A program made the translations under genes and the position numbers. Below, piece by piece: positions 26,620-34,030 of a stretch of DNA of 43,647 bases (its first letter is position 1; every line of letters begins with the position of its first letter). Where the stretch lies: the NCBI GenBank assembly GCA_905182585.1, contig CAJJCC010000033.1, positions 1 to 43,647 on the forward strand, written 5' to 3'. The notes below the pieces were generated by a model. The model had not been told where the DNA came from. It saw only the letters and a program-made list of their open reading frames with translations, and made no database searches. The DNA comes from an uncultured Flavobacteriales bacterium. GTDB taxonomy: Bacteria > Bacteroidota > Bacteroidia > Flavobacteriales_C > GCA-002722245.

Positions 26620-27164
26620 TTTGTCCTTTTTGACTTGTTCCTGGTAGGTAATATAAAATGAATAAGAATTGAGCTTAAATTTTAAACTGAATTTTGACTC
26701 GAATTAAGAAGGCTTAAATTGAATTAGTGAATAAACAATATAATTATTGGTATGCATACCCAGTAAAATCGAGGCTTTAGTGAAATTAGAGTTTTATATA
26801 GGGTTGAGGTTTGCTTTTTATACTTTGTTAGGATAAGTAGTAGATTTAGGGTAATCGGAGCAGATTTATTTTTAAAAGAAAATATTAAAGATATTCAATT
26901 AGAGATTTATTGTGATTTGCTATCGTTGTGATATCGGTTACAATTATAATGTATAAATGAGTATAGTAAAGGGATTATTGCATCATTTTCGATTGCAGTT
27001 TACACATTGAGAAAATGAATACCTCGCTGTAAACGAAAAGAAAAACCAGGTTTGTTAATATTGTGTTAAGTAGTTTAACTATTGATATTAAGGGATTTAG
27101 TTTCTGAATAGAAAGTAAATTTAAAAAAAATGAATTTACTATTGTGAGAATAATTAGATTTGAT
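26620..27164. other. Long intergenic region before the tRNA pair, no gene seen
   Basis: This stretch of about 545 bases is the largest gap in the window. No frame reaches 60 codons. I see no tRNA, 6S, SRP or RNase P signature. A 7-bp inverted repeat (GTTTACA at 26998-27004, TGTAAAC at 27028-27034, 23 apart) is present but could be chance. An unrecognised small RNA cannot be excluded. Confidence 0.45.
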
Positions 27165-27172
27165 TATATTTG
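27142..27172 (+). promoter_or_regulatory. Bacteroidota-type promoter of the tRNA-Gly/tRNA-Leu unit
   Basis: TTG (27142-27144), a 20-base spacer and TATATTTG (27165-27172) match the Bacteroidota consensus. The predicted start near 27179 gives a 5' leader of about 33 bases before tRNA-Gly. Confidence 0.75.
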
Positions 27173-27211
27173 CACTCCCAATTGAAAAAATTGGATTCTT
27201 TGAATTTATAA

Positions 27212-27283
27212 GCGAAAGTAGCTCAGTGATAGAGCGTCACCTTGCCAAGGTGAGGGTCGCGGGTTTGAATCCCGTCTTTCGCT
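27212..27283 (+). tRNA. tRNA-Gly (anticodon GCC)
   Basis: The 72-base cloverleaf has acceptor arm GCGAAAG (27212-27218) paired with CTTTCGC (27276-27282) and a D arm with GCTC/GAGC. The anticodon stem TCACC/GGTGA encloses TTGCCAA (GCC at 27244-27246), and the T loop reads GGGTTTGAATCCC. CCA is not encoded. It is the first of two tRNAs in one unit. Confidence 0.97.
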
Positions 27284-27296
27284 CTGAGCATATTAA

Positions 27297-27381
27297 GCCT
27301 GGATGGTGGAATTGGTAGACACGCAGGACTTAAAATCCTGTGACTATTGCGGTCGTGCGGGTTCAAGTCCCGCTCCGGGTA
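27297..27381 (+). tRNA. tRNA-Leu (anticodon TAA)
   Basis: An 85-base class II tRNA with a long variable arm (TGACTATTGCGGTCG). The acceptor GCCTGGA pairs with TCCGGGT, allowing two G-T pairs. The anticodon stem CAGGA/TCCTG encloses CTTAAAA (TAA at 27331-27333), and the discriminator is A27381, as expected for leucine. CCA is not encoded. It begins 13 bases after tRNA-Gly. Confidence 0.97.
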
Positions 27382-27383
27382 CT

Positions 27384-27417
27384 AAAAAAAGCGAATCGAA
27401 AGATTCGCTTTTTTTTT
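27384..27417 (+). terminator. Terminator of the tRNA unit
   Basis: GCGAATC (27391-27397) pairs with GATTCGC (27402-27408) closing a GAAA tetraloop. A run of seven A precedes the stem and nine T residues follow. Confidence 0.93.
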
Positions 27418-27442
27418 GATTATATTTTTAACTTTCCTCAAT

Positions 27443-27468
27443 AAAAAAAGCCAGTTAAATTCAACTGG
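27443..27468 (-). terminator. Terminator downstream of the SDR gene
   Basis: On the minus strand CCAGTT-GAATTT-AACTGG is followed by C and seven T residues. It lies about 110 bases past the SDR stop and would close the yicC-gmk-nadD-SDR transcript. Confidence 0.65.
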
Positions 27469-27576
27469 AACATCTTTTTACTTCATTTAAAATTTTTTTA
27501 AGAGCACTTGTTTTGTTGGTTACTTTATTTAATGCTTGAATTCAAGTGATTTTCTTTAATAGATATGGTCTTATCC

Positions 27577-28290
27577 TTATGATAGATTTCGTATGTCAAT
27601 AAACTCACCGGAATTATAATCGTTTAGATTTTTAATGGCGTTTGATAGTAATTTAGCGGCCATTTCAGGTTGAGGCATACTAGCTGTGTTTCTTGCTGAT
27701 TTCAACTTTTTTTGCGCTGGGAAATCGTTAATATTTAACTTGTTTCCACATAAATAATCCTGCATTGCTGTATCTACTAGTCCAGGAGCTAAGCTATAAA
27801 ATAGCGTCTTCTCGTTTTCTGAAGCGTAAAGTTTAATGAGCATATTTAATGCCGCTTTAGAAATAGAATATCCGCCCCAACCTTTATTTCCATTTATCGA
27901 GGCACCTGAGGAAATTGCTACAACCTTTACAAGACTAGGGATGTTTTTAATTAAAGTATCTATAACAGGCTTGTTTGCCCATACATTGATATTCATCACG
28001 TCTTGGAGGTTGTTAATTTTCTGCGTTTTCATATCAGTAATAGGGCCAAGTATGCCTGCATTTAAAACAACTAAATCCATTGTTTTAATCCCCGAAATTA
28101 AGTGAGATATTATTTCGGAGGATGTATTAAAATTTGTCAAATCACATTGAGCAAAGCTAAAATTAGCTTTTTTAATAAGATCCTTAGGTGTTCTTCTACT
28201 TAACCCAAAAACAGTATGTCCTAATTCTAGATAATGCTTAGCAAGACCCCACCCAATTCCCGAGCTAACCCCTGTAATTAGAATATTCAT
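27577..28290 (-). CDS. Short-chain dehydrogenase/reductase
   Basis: The 237 residues form a classical SDR. The cofactor motif is TGVSSGIG (6-13), 'LNAGILG' holds the NAG motif (77-79), and the catalytic set is Ser127/128, Tyr141 and Lys145 ('GGYSISKAA'). 'SLAPGLVDTAM' follows, as usual. Arg32-Arg33 after the second strand suggests a preference for NADPH, an inference. The substrate is unknown. It starts 2 bases after the nadD stop codon and is the last gene of a tight run. Confidence 0.9.
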   Translation of the reverse strand: MNILITGVSSGIGWGLAKHYLELGHTVFGLSRRTPKDLIKKANFSFAQCDLTNFNTSSEIISHLISGIKTMDLVVLNAGILGPITDMKTQKINNLQDVMNINVWANKPVIDTLIKNIPSLVKVVAISSGASINGNKGWGGYSISKAALNMLIKLYASENEKTLFYSLAPGLVDTAMQDYLCGNKLNINDFPAQKKLKSARNTASMPQPEMAAKLLSNAIKNLNDYNSGEFIDIRNLS

Positions 28291-28292
28291 AC

Positions 28293-28880
28293 TTATTTTT
28301 TGTAAAAGTTCATTTCTTCAATATACTGAGCTGCGCCTTTTGGTAAAAACCAAGAAACATCTTTCTTTTCCCTAATAGCTTTACGTATAAAGCTTGCACT
28401 AATTTCTATTTGAGGTGCATCAACTAACTTAATGTTCGGGTGATTATGATATTCACCTTGTTTCGCATTTGGTCGAGGATAAACATAAATAGTATGATTT
28501 TTAATTAAGAAATCTACGTTTTTCCATTTGTGCAAATAAGTAAGATTATCTGCTCCCATAATTAATGAAAACTCAATTAAAGGGAATTTTTCCGCTAAAT
28601 GCGCTAATGTATCTGTCGTGTAAGAGGGTTTGGGTAGTTTAAATTCTATTTTAGAAGCTTTAAATCGGTCATCTCCTTCAATAGCTCTATCTACCATTGC
28701 AAATCGATGTATTTCTGACAACAGCGAATTTGGTTTTTTAAACGGATTTTGTGGAGAAACGACAAACCATAATTCGTCTATTTCAGTGTATTCAACCATG
28801 TAGTTAGCCAACATTAAGTGACCCGAATGTATGGGGTTGAATGACCCAAAGTATAATCCTACATTTTTAGTTTTCCCCAC
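28293..28880 (-). CDS. nadD: Nicotinate-nucleotide adenylyltransferase
   Basis: NadD joins ATP and nicotinate mononucleotide to give deamido-NAD. The 195 residues are normal length. The nucleotidyltransferase motif 'GSFNPIHSGHL' (12-22), 'MGADNLTYLHKWKN' and the C-terminal 'ISASFIRKAI' (the ISSTxIR motif) are all present. The start is a GTG at 28880; an in-frame TAG lies two codons upstream and the motif follows closely, so there is no better choice. It lies 33 bases after gmk and 2 bases before the SDR gene. Confidence 0.94.
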   Translation of the reverse strand: MGKTKNVGLYFGSFNPIHSGHLMLANYMVEYTEIDELWFVVSPQNPFKKPNSLLSEIHRFAMVDRAIEGDDRFKASKIEFKLPKPSYTTDTLAHLAEKFPLIEFSLIMGADNLTYLHKWKNVDFLIKNHTIYVYPRPNAKQGEYHNHPNIKLVDAPQIEISASFIRKAIREKKDVSWFLPKGAAQYIEEMNFYKK

Positions 28881-28913
28881 GAACTATATTAGATTAATCA
28901 AAATTTAGTAAGT

Positions 28914-29483
28914 TTATTTACTTTTTAAAAAGTCTCTAACCATGTTTTCCGCCTTTTTAAAAGCTTCAGGAAGAGAGTCGTTTAATATTAGTTTATCGAA
29001 ATCCACCGATTTTTCAATTTCGGCTGGAGCTTTCGACATTCTTCTGTCTACAGATTCAGGTGTTTCAGTATCTCTACCTTCTAAACGTGTTCTTAGCTTA
29101 TCCAATGATGGAGGCATTACAAAAATGGCCAATGCTTTTTCACCAAATGCGTGTTTGAGGTTTAAACCACCGTCAACATCAACATCAAAAATCACATCAT
29201 TCCCTTTTTTCCAAATTCTTTCTACTTCACTTCTTAGCGTTCCATAAAAATTATCGGTGTAAACTTCCTCCCATTCCACAAATTGCTTATCGTTGATTTT
29301 ATTTTTAAAATCTTCAACGGACAAATAATAGTAATCTTTTGCATCAACTTCGCCATCTCTTTTTTCACGAGTAGTTGCAGATGTTGAGAATTCTAATCCA
29401 AACTTTTTACTTAGTAAATGATGAACAATCGTTGTCTTTCCTGCCCCAGAAGGCGCCGAGAATATGATTAATTTTCCACTCAT
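28914..29483 (-). CDS. gmk: Guanylate kinase
   Basis: Gmk phosphorylates GMP to GDP. The 189 residues carry the P-loop 'SAPSGAGKTT' (9-18), the GMP-binding 'STSATTREKRDGEVDAKDYYYL' region split over about 33-54, 'GTLRSEVERIWKKGNDVIFDVDVDG' features across about 81-105, and the lid 'RLEGRDTETPESVDRRM'. The ATG lies 1 base after the yicC stop codon, so yicC and gmk are tightly coupled, a pairing also common in other bacteria. Confidence 0.97.
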   Translation of the reverse strand: MSGKLIIFSAPSGAGKTTIVHHLLSKKFGLEFSTSATTREKRDGEVDAKDYYYLSVEDFKNKINDKQFVEWEEVYTDNFYGTLRSEVERIWKKGNDVIFDVDVDGGLNLKHAFGEKALAIFVMPPSLDKLRTRLEGRDTETPESVDRRMSKAPAEIEKSVDFDKLILNDSLPEAFKKAENMVRDFLKSK

Positions 29484-29484
29484 A

Positions 29485-30351
29485 TTATAGTACGTTTAAA
29501 ACTTGCTCTTTAATCTTTTCTAAACTGTCTTTCATTAAAACAACTGTTTTCTGAATTTGAGCATCGTTAGCTTTGCTACCTACAGTGTTAATTTCTCTTC
29601 CCATTTCCTGAGAGATAAATCCTAACTTTTTTCCTTTTTCACCTTCTATTGAAAGTGTTTCTTTAAAGTATTTACAATGCTGAGAAAGTCTAACCTTTTC
29701 TTCATTGATATCTAGTTTTTCTAGGTAGTATATGAGTTCTTGCTCAAATCTATTTTTATCAATAAGATCTTCTTTGATTTCAGAAATTGCTGCAGCTAAT
29801 TTAGCTTTTAAAGTATCGATTCGTTCCTCATCAAACTTTTTAACGTTTTCTAAACCTTGTTCAATTGCATCAACTCTTTCTAGCATATCAACTTCAAGAC
29901 TTTTCCCTTCGTCATTTCTAAAGCCAACAATGTTTTTTAAAGCCTCTTTAATTCCAGCTTCTAAAGATTCCCATTCTGTTTTATTAATATCTTCTTTGCC
30001 CGAATTCATGACATCAGGCATCTTCATTATTGTAGCAAGAATTTCTGGAGTAATATCTTCTACGTTTAACAGTGGTTTAAGCTGCTCAAAGTAAGATTGA
30101 ACTAATTCAGTATTTACTTTATAGTTAGCGTTTTCGCCAGTTAATTCAACATTGATATTACATTCAACTTTTCCACGAAAAAGGCTTTTTTGTAAAAGCT
30201 TTCTAATTGCCATCTCTTTACTCTTAAAAATACCAGGCATTCTAACAGAGAAATCCTGTTGTTTCGAGTTTAGCGATTTGATTTCTATAGAGATGTTTTT
30301 TCCGGGAATACTTATTTGAGCTTTTCCAAAACCAGTCATTGATTGTACCAT
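29485..30351 (-). CDS. yicC: YicC family endoribonuclease-like protein
   Basis: The 288 residues begin 'MVQSMTGFGKAQISIPGK', a hallmark of the YicC/YloC family, and continue 'IEIKSLNSKQQDFSVRMP'. The C-terminal DUF1732 region carries 'RLSQHCKYFKETL' and 'GFISQEMGREINTVGSKANDA' (about 241-263). E. coli YicC has been described as an endoribonuclease acting on small RNA; the same activity here is inferred from family. It sits directly upstream of gmk (1-base gap) and 43 bases after the EamA transporter gene. Confidence 0.93.
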   Translation of the reverse strand: MVQSMTGFGKAQISIPGKNISIEIKSLNSKQQDFSVRMPGIFKSKEMAIRKLLQKSLFRGKVECNINVELTGENANYKVNTELVQSYFEQLKPLLNVEDITPEILATIMKMPDVMNSGKEDINKTEWESLEAGIKEALKNIVGFRNDEGKSLEVDMLERVDAIEQGLENVKKFDEERIDTLKAKLAAAISEIKEDLIDKNRFEQELIYYLEKLDINEEKVRLSQHCKYFKETLSIEGEKGKKLGFISQEMGREINTVGSKANDAQIQKTVVLMKDSLEKIKEQVLNVL

Positions 30352-30394
30352 AGGACAAAAATAGGGATTTTAAAGGAGTTGAATATTGGAGTAG

Positions 30395-31273
30395 CTAAGC
30401 TTTTTTAAAGCTAACGTAATAAACACCTGTAAATATTAGTGTAGATGCTAAAATACTGTAGAAATCAATTATTTGATCGTCGATAAAGTAACTCAGTATC
30501 GCGCTCATAAATGGCTGCAGAAATATATAGGAGGTAGCAACATTTGGTGATACTTTGCTAATGGCAAACATATTTAATAAAAACGTTAAAAATGTAATAG
30601 CGACAACAACATAAAGGATGCTAATCCAAATTTCAAAAGGAAAGTCCCAAGAAGATTCTATTAAATCGGGAAGTCCAATTGGAAATAAAATTAATGCACC
30701 AGGAAGAAAAACCCATTTAAGGACGGTGAAGGGTTTGTACTTCATTATAAGTGGCTTGCAGTAAACGATATAAAATCCAAAATTAGCAGCATTACTAAAA
30801 ATGAGTAAGTTTCCTAAAAGTGGGTTTGGGGCTTCTTTCGAAATCTTATTGTGGAGTATTACTGTTACAGCTCCTATCCCGCCGAGAACCATTCCTATGA
30901 TTTTATTTTTTGTAATTCGTTCTTTTAAGTATAATGCTGAAATCACTAACACAATAATAGGGGTAGTGGTCATTATTATAGCAGCGTAATTTGGAGCGGT
31001 ATAGGTTATTCCATTAAAAAAGGACAGTTGATTGAAAACAACTCCAAATAATGCTGCAAAAACAAATTTTTTGTAATCTTTTTTGTCAACTTTGTCCTTG
31101 GGTAAAAAAGCATCAATTGTTAGGAAAAGAAGAAAGGCTCCTGAAGCGCGTATGAATACAAAACCATTCGCTCCTAAATAATCAGGAGCAACAGATTTAA
31201 TTACAAAATAACTTATTGCATACAACAGGTTTAATGTGATTAGTGCAATATGTGCGGAAGTATTTCCTTTCAA
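30395..31273 (-). CDS. EamA/DMT-family membrane transporter
   Basis: The 292 residues form about ten hydrophobic helices in two EamA halves, with 'FVFIRASGAFLLFL' early and 'PNVATSYIFLQPFMSAILSYFIDDQI' near the end. Family members move metabolites or amino acids across the inner membrane; the substrate cannot be read. The start is probably TTG at 31273 ('MKGNTSAH'): it lies 9 bases after the stop of the ArsC-like gene, in the same frame, and no ATG occurs before the first helix. An alternative later start would remove helix 1. Confidence 0.88.
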   Translation of the reverse strand: MKGNTSAHIALITLNLLYAISYFVIKSVAPDYLGANGFVFIRASGAFLLFLTIDAFLPKDKVDKKDYKKFVFAALFGVVFNQLSFFNGITYTAPNYAAIIMTTTPIIVLVISALYLKERITKNKIIGMVLGGIGAVTVILHNKISKEAPNPLLGNLLIFSNAANFGFYIVYCKPLIMKYKPFTVLKWVFLPGALILFPIGLPDLIESSWDFPFEIWISILYVVVAITFLTFLLNMFAISKVSPNVATSYIFLQPFMSAILSYFIDDQIIDFYSILASTLIFTGVYYVSFKKA

Positions 31274-31282
31274 ACTATTAGG

Positions 31283-31630
31283 TTAAAAAAGTTTAGCTTT
31301 TAAAGCCTCAACGTTTTTTTTTGAATTCCCGATAAATATTTCTCCATCAATAATAGCCACTGGTCTCTTTAAAAAGGTGTATTCTTCTATGATGTGACTT
31401 TTGTAATCATTTTCAGAGAGTGTTTTTTTATTTAATTCTAAAGATCTGTATTTCATCGCTTTTCGAGAAAAAAGAGCTTCGTAAGATCCTGCTAAGTTTT
31501 TTAATTCTTCTACTTCAGTTTCAGACATTGGTTTTTTTTTGATGTCCTGTAATTCTACATTTTCTAAGTTTAATTCTTTAAGAATTCTAATATTGGTAGA
31601 GCAACTTCCTAGATGATATATCTTTTTCAT
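31283..31630 (-). CDS. ArsC/Spx-like thioredoxin-fold protein
   Basis: The 115 residues fit the ArsC family fold ('MKKIYHLGSCSTNIRILKEL', with 'FLKRPVAIIDGEIFIG' at about 86-101). A single active-site Cys10 is followed by Ser-Thr-Asn, so there is no CxxC redox switch as in Spx. It differs clearly from the canonical ArsC at 33672-34010, whose motif is NPRCRKSRE. Arsenate reduction is possible but not assured. It is the first gene of the minus-strand run leading into the EamA transporter and diverges from the T9SS cargo gene at 31714. Confidence 0.78.
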   Translation of the reverse strand: MKKIYHLGSCSTNIRILKELNLENVELQDIKKKPMSETEVEELKNLAGSYEALFSRKAMKYRSLELNKKTLSENDYKSHIIEEYTFLKRPVAIIDGEIFIGNSKKNVEALKAKLF

Positions 31631-31695
31631 TTACTGAATTATTAATTGATTATCCAATTTGGACAAGGAATAATATTTATTTCAGATAAAGGTAG

Positions 31696-31703
31696 TATTT
31701 TTG
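31696..31703 (+). promoter_or_regulatory. Candidate -7 element for the T9SS cargo gene at 31714
   Basis: TATTTTTG matches TAnnTTTG exactly. A start about 7 bases later would place the transcript end at or just before ATG 31714 and exclude the GTG at 31708. No TTG is found at the expected spacing upstream. Confidence 0.25.
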
Positions 31704-31713
31704 GAGCGTGACA

Positions 31714-33129
31714 ATGATATCTAAATTATCCCGTTTTGGGAAAATACGCGTTTTATTCATTTCGCTATTGCTGGTAGCGTTTAATGTAAAGGCTGATCAC
31801 TACTATGGTGGTTATATTTCCTATACTCATATAAGTGGTTTTAAGTATGAAGTTACTGTGGTAACTTATGCTGATAACTCTAAAGTTAATTCTGATCGTG
31901 ATTCGGTTAATGTGATTTGGGGGGACGGTATAGAAGAGTATGTCCAAAGAACGAATAATAATGGAAATGGCGAAACTGTTTTCCCAGGTATCAAAAAAAA
32001 TATTTACAAGGGTGAACATATATTTACAAAAGAAGGTAACTATCAATTAGTCTTTGTTGATAATTTTAGACCTTATGATATTCTTAATATCGAAGCAGGA
32101 AAATCAGGAAGTACTTTATTGTACTTTGATGCCATAATACCAGTGGCTGATACCGTATCATTTTGTCAAAATAATGCTCCAAGTTTTTTATCTGAACCGT
32201 ATATGTTTGGAAAGCCAGGTGAAGATTACTTCCTGAGTCTTACCCATTTTGATATTGATGGGGATAGTTTGAGTTTTAAATTAATTAGTCCAAAAGCTAC
32301 AAATGCATATTCTGTGCCTGGTTATTATACTCCAGATCGAGTTTCTATAGATGAAAAAACTGGTTTGTTTTCTTGGATAGATCCTCCTTTTGGAAACTAT
32401 GTGTTTGCATATGAGATTGAAGAGTACAGAAATGGACAATTAATAGGAGTTTCGGTTGCCGATTTCCCAGTTTTTATTAAAAGAGAAAATAAAACTAAAG
32501 GAGCTTTCTCTGATGTGAATGGAACTACTGACGGCTCCTTCCATTTTAATTCTGCGGAAGAAATAGAGCTCAATATTAGCTATGAGAATTTTGAAGCCGA
32601 CGCTACTTTTATAAAAGTCGTGACCGGGCTTGTATATAATATTAACTTCATTATTACGAATAATGCGTCCTCTACGGCCAATGTTGCTTATTCTTTATTA
32701 AAAATAGATTACTTAGGGAATGACTTTGCTGAAGGGGCACAAATAATTACGTTTAAGGCTGGTTCTATTTATGGTTCTGATACTATTTTTGATTACAAAA
32801 GTATTTCGATTACCACGGCTTCAAATCAAGTATGGCGTTGTTCGGTACCTCCAAATGTTAAAGATGTAGTAGAAATCATCCCTTTGATTCCTGTTTTTGA
32901 GGTAATATCAAATTTATTTGATGAATCGGTTTGGATGAATGTTGGTGAGAATTTTGAAGACTTTACAATTGAGGTTTTGGATTTAAGAGGGAGACGGGTT
33001 TTTAAAGATTCAAATTTAGAGTCTGCAACCTTTAAACTAGACCTTTCGCATTTTAAAGCTTCAATGTATTTATTTAGGATTATACGAGACGATAAGGTGA
33101 TAACAACTTTAAAAGCAGTAAAAAAATAA
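31714..33129 (+). CDS. Secreted protein with T9SS sorting tail (gliding-motility/adhesin-like)
   Basis: The 471 residues start with a signal peptide (about 1-27, ending VKA-DH). The mature N-terminus 'DHYYGGYISYTHISGFKYEV' resembles the 'GGxIxYxHxxGxxYEV' opening of large Bacteroidota surface proteins. A PKD-like stretch ('VIWGDGIEEY') and a cadherin-like stretch ('LTHFDIDGDSLSFKLISP', 'IDEKTGLFSWIDPPFGNY') follow. The C-terminal about 70 residues look like a type A sorting domain ('FTIEVLDLRGRRVF' to 'TLKAVKK'), although the usual FPNP start is not evident. ATG 31714 is preferred over GTG 31708. The stop overlaps the next start (TAATG). Confidence 0.8.
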   Translation: MISKLSRFGKIRVLFISLLLVAFNVKADHYYGGYISYTHISGFKYEVTVVTYADNSKVNSDRDSVNVIWGDGIEEYVQRTNNNGNGETVFPGIKKNIYKGEHIFTKEGNYQLVFVDNFRPYDILNIEAGKSGSTLLYFDAIIPVADTVSFCQNNAPSFLSEPYMFGKPGEDYFLSLTHFDIDGDSLSFKLISPKATNAYSVPGYYTPDRVSIDEKTGLFSWIDPPFGNYVFAYEIEEYRNGQLIGVSVADFPVFIKRENKTKGAFSDVNGTTDGSFHFNSAEEIELNISYENFEADATFIKVVTGLVYNINFIITNNASSTANVAYSLLKIDYLGNDFAEGAQIITFKAGSIYGSDTIFDYKSISITTASNQVWRCSVPPNVKDVVEIIPLIPVFEVISNLFDESVWMNVGENFEDFTIEVLDLRGRRVFKDSNLESATFKLDLSHFKASMYLFRIIRDDKVITTLKAVKK

Positions 33130-33641
33130 TGGGACTAATAAAAGAAGTTAGAGGATTTAAACCTCAAATTGGGGAAGACGCTTATATTGCTGAAAACGCA
33201 ACAATTATTGGAGAGGTGATTTGTGGAACTCAATGTAGTTTTTGGTTTAATGCAGTTGTTAGAGGAGATGTTAACTACATTAAAATGGGGAATAAGGTAA
33301 ATGTGCAGGATGGTGCTGTAATTCATGGAACCTTTGAGAAATGCCCAACAAATATTGGAGATAACGTATCAATAGGTCATCAAGCAATGATACACGGTTG
33401 TACAATTAAGAGTAATGTTTTGGTTGGAATGGGCGCAATTATCATGGATGACTGTGTTATTGGTGAGAATTCAATAATTGCAGCAGGTGCCGTGTTAACT
33501 TCAAGAACAATTGTGGAACCTGGTTCTGTTTACGCTGGAGTTCCTGCGAAAAAAGTAAAGGATGTTGATGAAGCTCTAGTTGAAGGAGAGATTAACCGAA
33601 TTGCAAATAATTATATTAAATATGCAAGTTGGTATAAATAA
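33129..33641 (+). CDS. Gamma-carbonic anhydrase-like hexapeptide-repeat protein
   Basis: The 170 residues form a left-handed beta helix of the YrdA/PaaY/CaiE group. The three zinc histidines of gamma-carbonic anhydrases are in place: His66 ('VIHGT'), His84 ('SIGHQA') and His89 ('MIHGC'). Typical ends are 'FWFNAVVRGDVNYIKMGNKVNVQD' (split over about 38-61) and 'SRTIVEPGSVYAGVPAKKVK'. Many relatives have no detectable anhydrase activity, so the enzymatic role is open. The ATG shares one base with the stop of the T9SS cargo gene, which is odd because this protein is cytoplasmic; the coupling may be incidental. Confidence 0.92.
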   Translation: MGLIKEVRGFKPQIGEDAYIAENATIIGEVICGTQCSFWFNAVVRGDVNYIKMGNKVNVQDGAVIHGTFEKCPTNIGDNVSIGHQAMIHGCTIKSNVLVGMGAIIMDDCVIGENSIIAAGAVLTSRTIVEPGSVYAGVPAKKVKDVDEALVEGEINRIANNYIKYASWYK

Positions 33642-33669
33642 AAAAGAGCTTCAAACGAAGCTCTTTTTT
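33640..33669. terminator. Bidirectional terminator between the carbonic anhydrase-like gene and arsC
   Basis: GAGCTTC (33646-33652) and GAAGCTC (33657-33663) enclose AAAC. They are flanked by runs of A and T that overlap the stop of the upstream gene. The hairpin works in both directions and serves two convergent genes separated by only 30 bases. Confidence 0.93.
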
Positions 33670-33671
33670 AT

Positions 33672-34010
33672 TTATAATAATATGTTTACGTTTTCAGGCG
33701 GTCTTCCTAAAACAGCTTTATCGTCTTTCACAACGATTGGTCTTTCAATTAATTTAGGATTTGCAATCATTACTTTAATCCACTCTTCTCCGGATAACTC
33801 CTTCCCTTTAAATTGATCCTTAAAAATTTTCTCTGTTTTTCTTAATAGTTTTTCTGCTGGGATATTTAGTTTTTTTAATAAATCAGTAAGTTCTTTTTCA
33901 GAAGGAACTTCCTCTAAGTATTTTATAATTTCTACTTCGGTTCCCGAATCTTGAATTATTTGTAGCGTTTCTCTACTTTTTCTACAACGAGGGTTATGAT
34001 AGATTTTCAT
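33672..34010 (-). CDS. arsC: Arsenate reductase (glutaredoxin-dependent type)
   Basis: The 112 residues match ArsC. The catalytic Cys9 lies in 'IYHNPRCRKSRETL' and 'IERPIVVKDDKAVLGRPPENV' holds the C-terminal Arg residues. The fold should reduce arsenate to arsenite using glutathione and glutaredoxin in the classical case; Bacteroidota relatives often lack glutathione, so the true reductant is uncertain. There is no arsR, arsB or acr3 nearby, so this is not an arsenic-resistance operon. It follows prfB by 20 bases and may be read through from it. Confidence 0.88.
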   Translation of the reverse strand: MKIYHNPRCRKSRETLQIIQDSGTEVEIIKYLEEVPSEKELTDLLKKLNIPAEKLLRKTEKIFKDQFKGKELSGEEWIKVMIANPKLIERPIVVKDDKAVLGRPPENVNILL

Positions 34011-34030
34011 TTTTTTAGTTTTTTTAATGT

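Noticed and set aside
27212-27381. The tRNA pair as a mobile-element attachment site
   Set aside because: No integrase gene, direct repeat of the tRNA 3' ends or foreign gene block is visible within the window.
33672-34010. An arsenic-resistance island around arsC
   Set aside because: Neighbours are prfB and a carbonic anhydrase-like gene; no regulator or efflux gene accompanies it.
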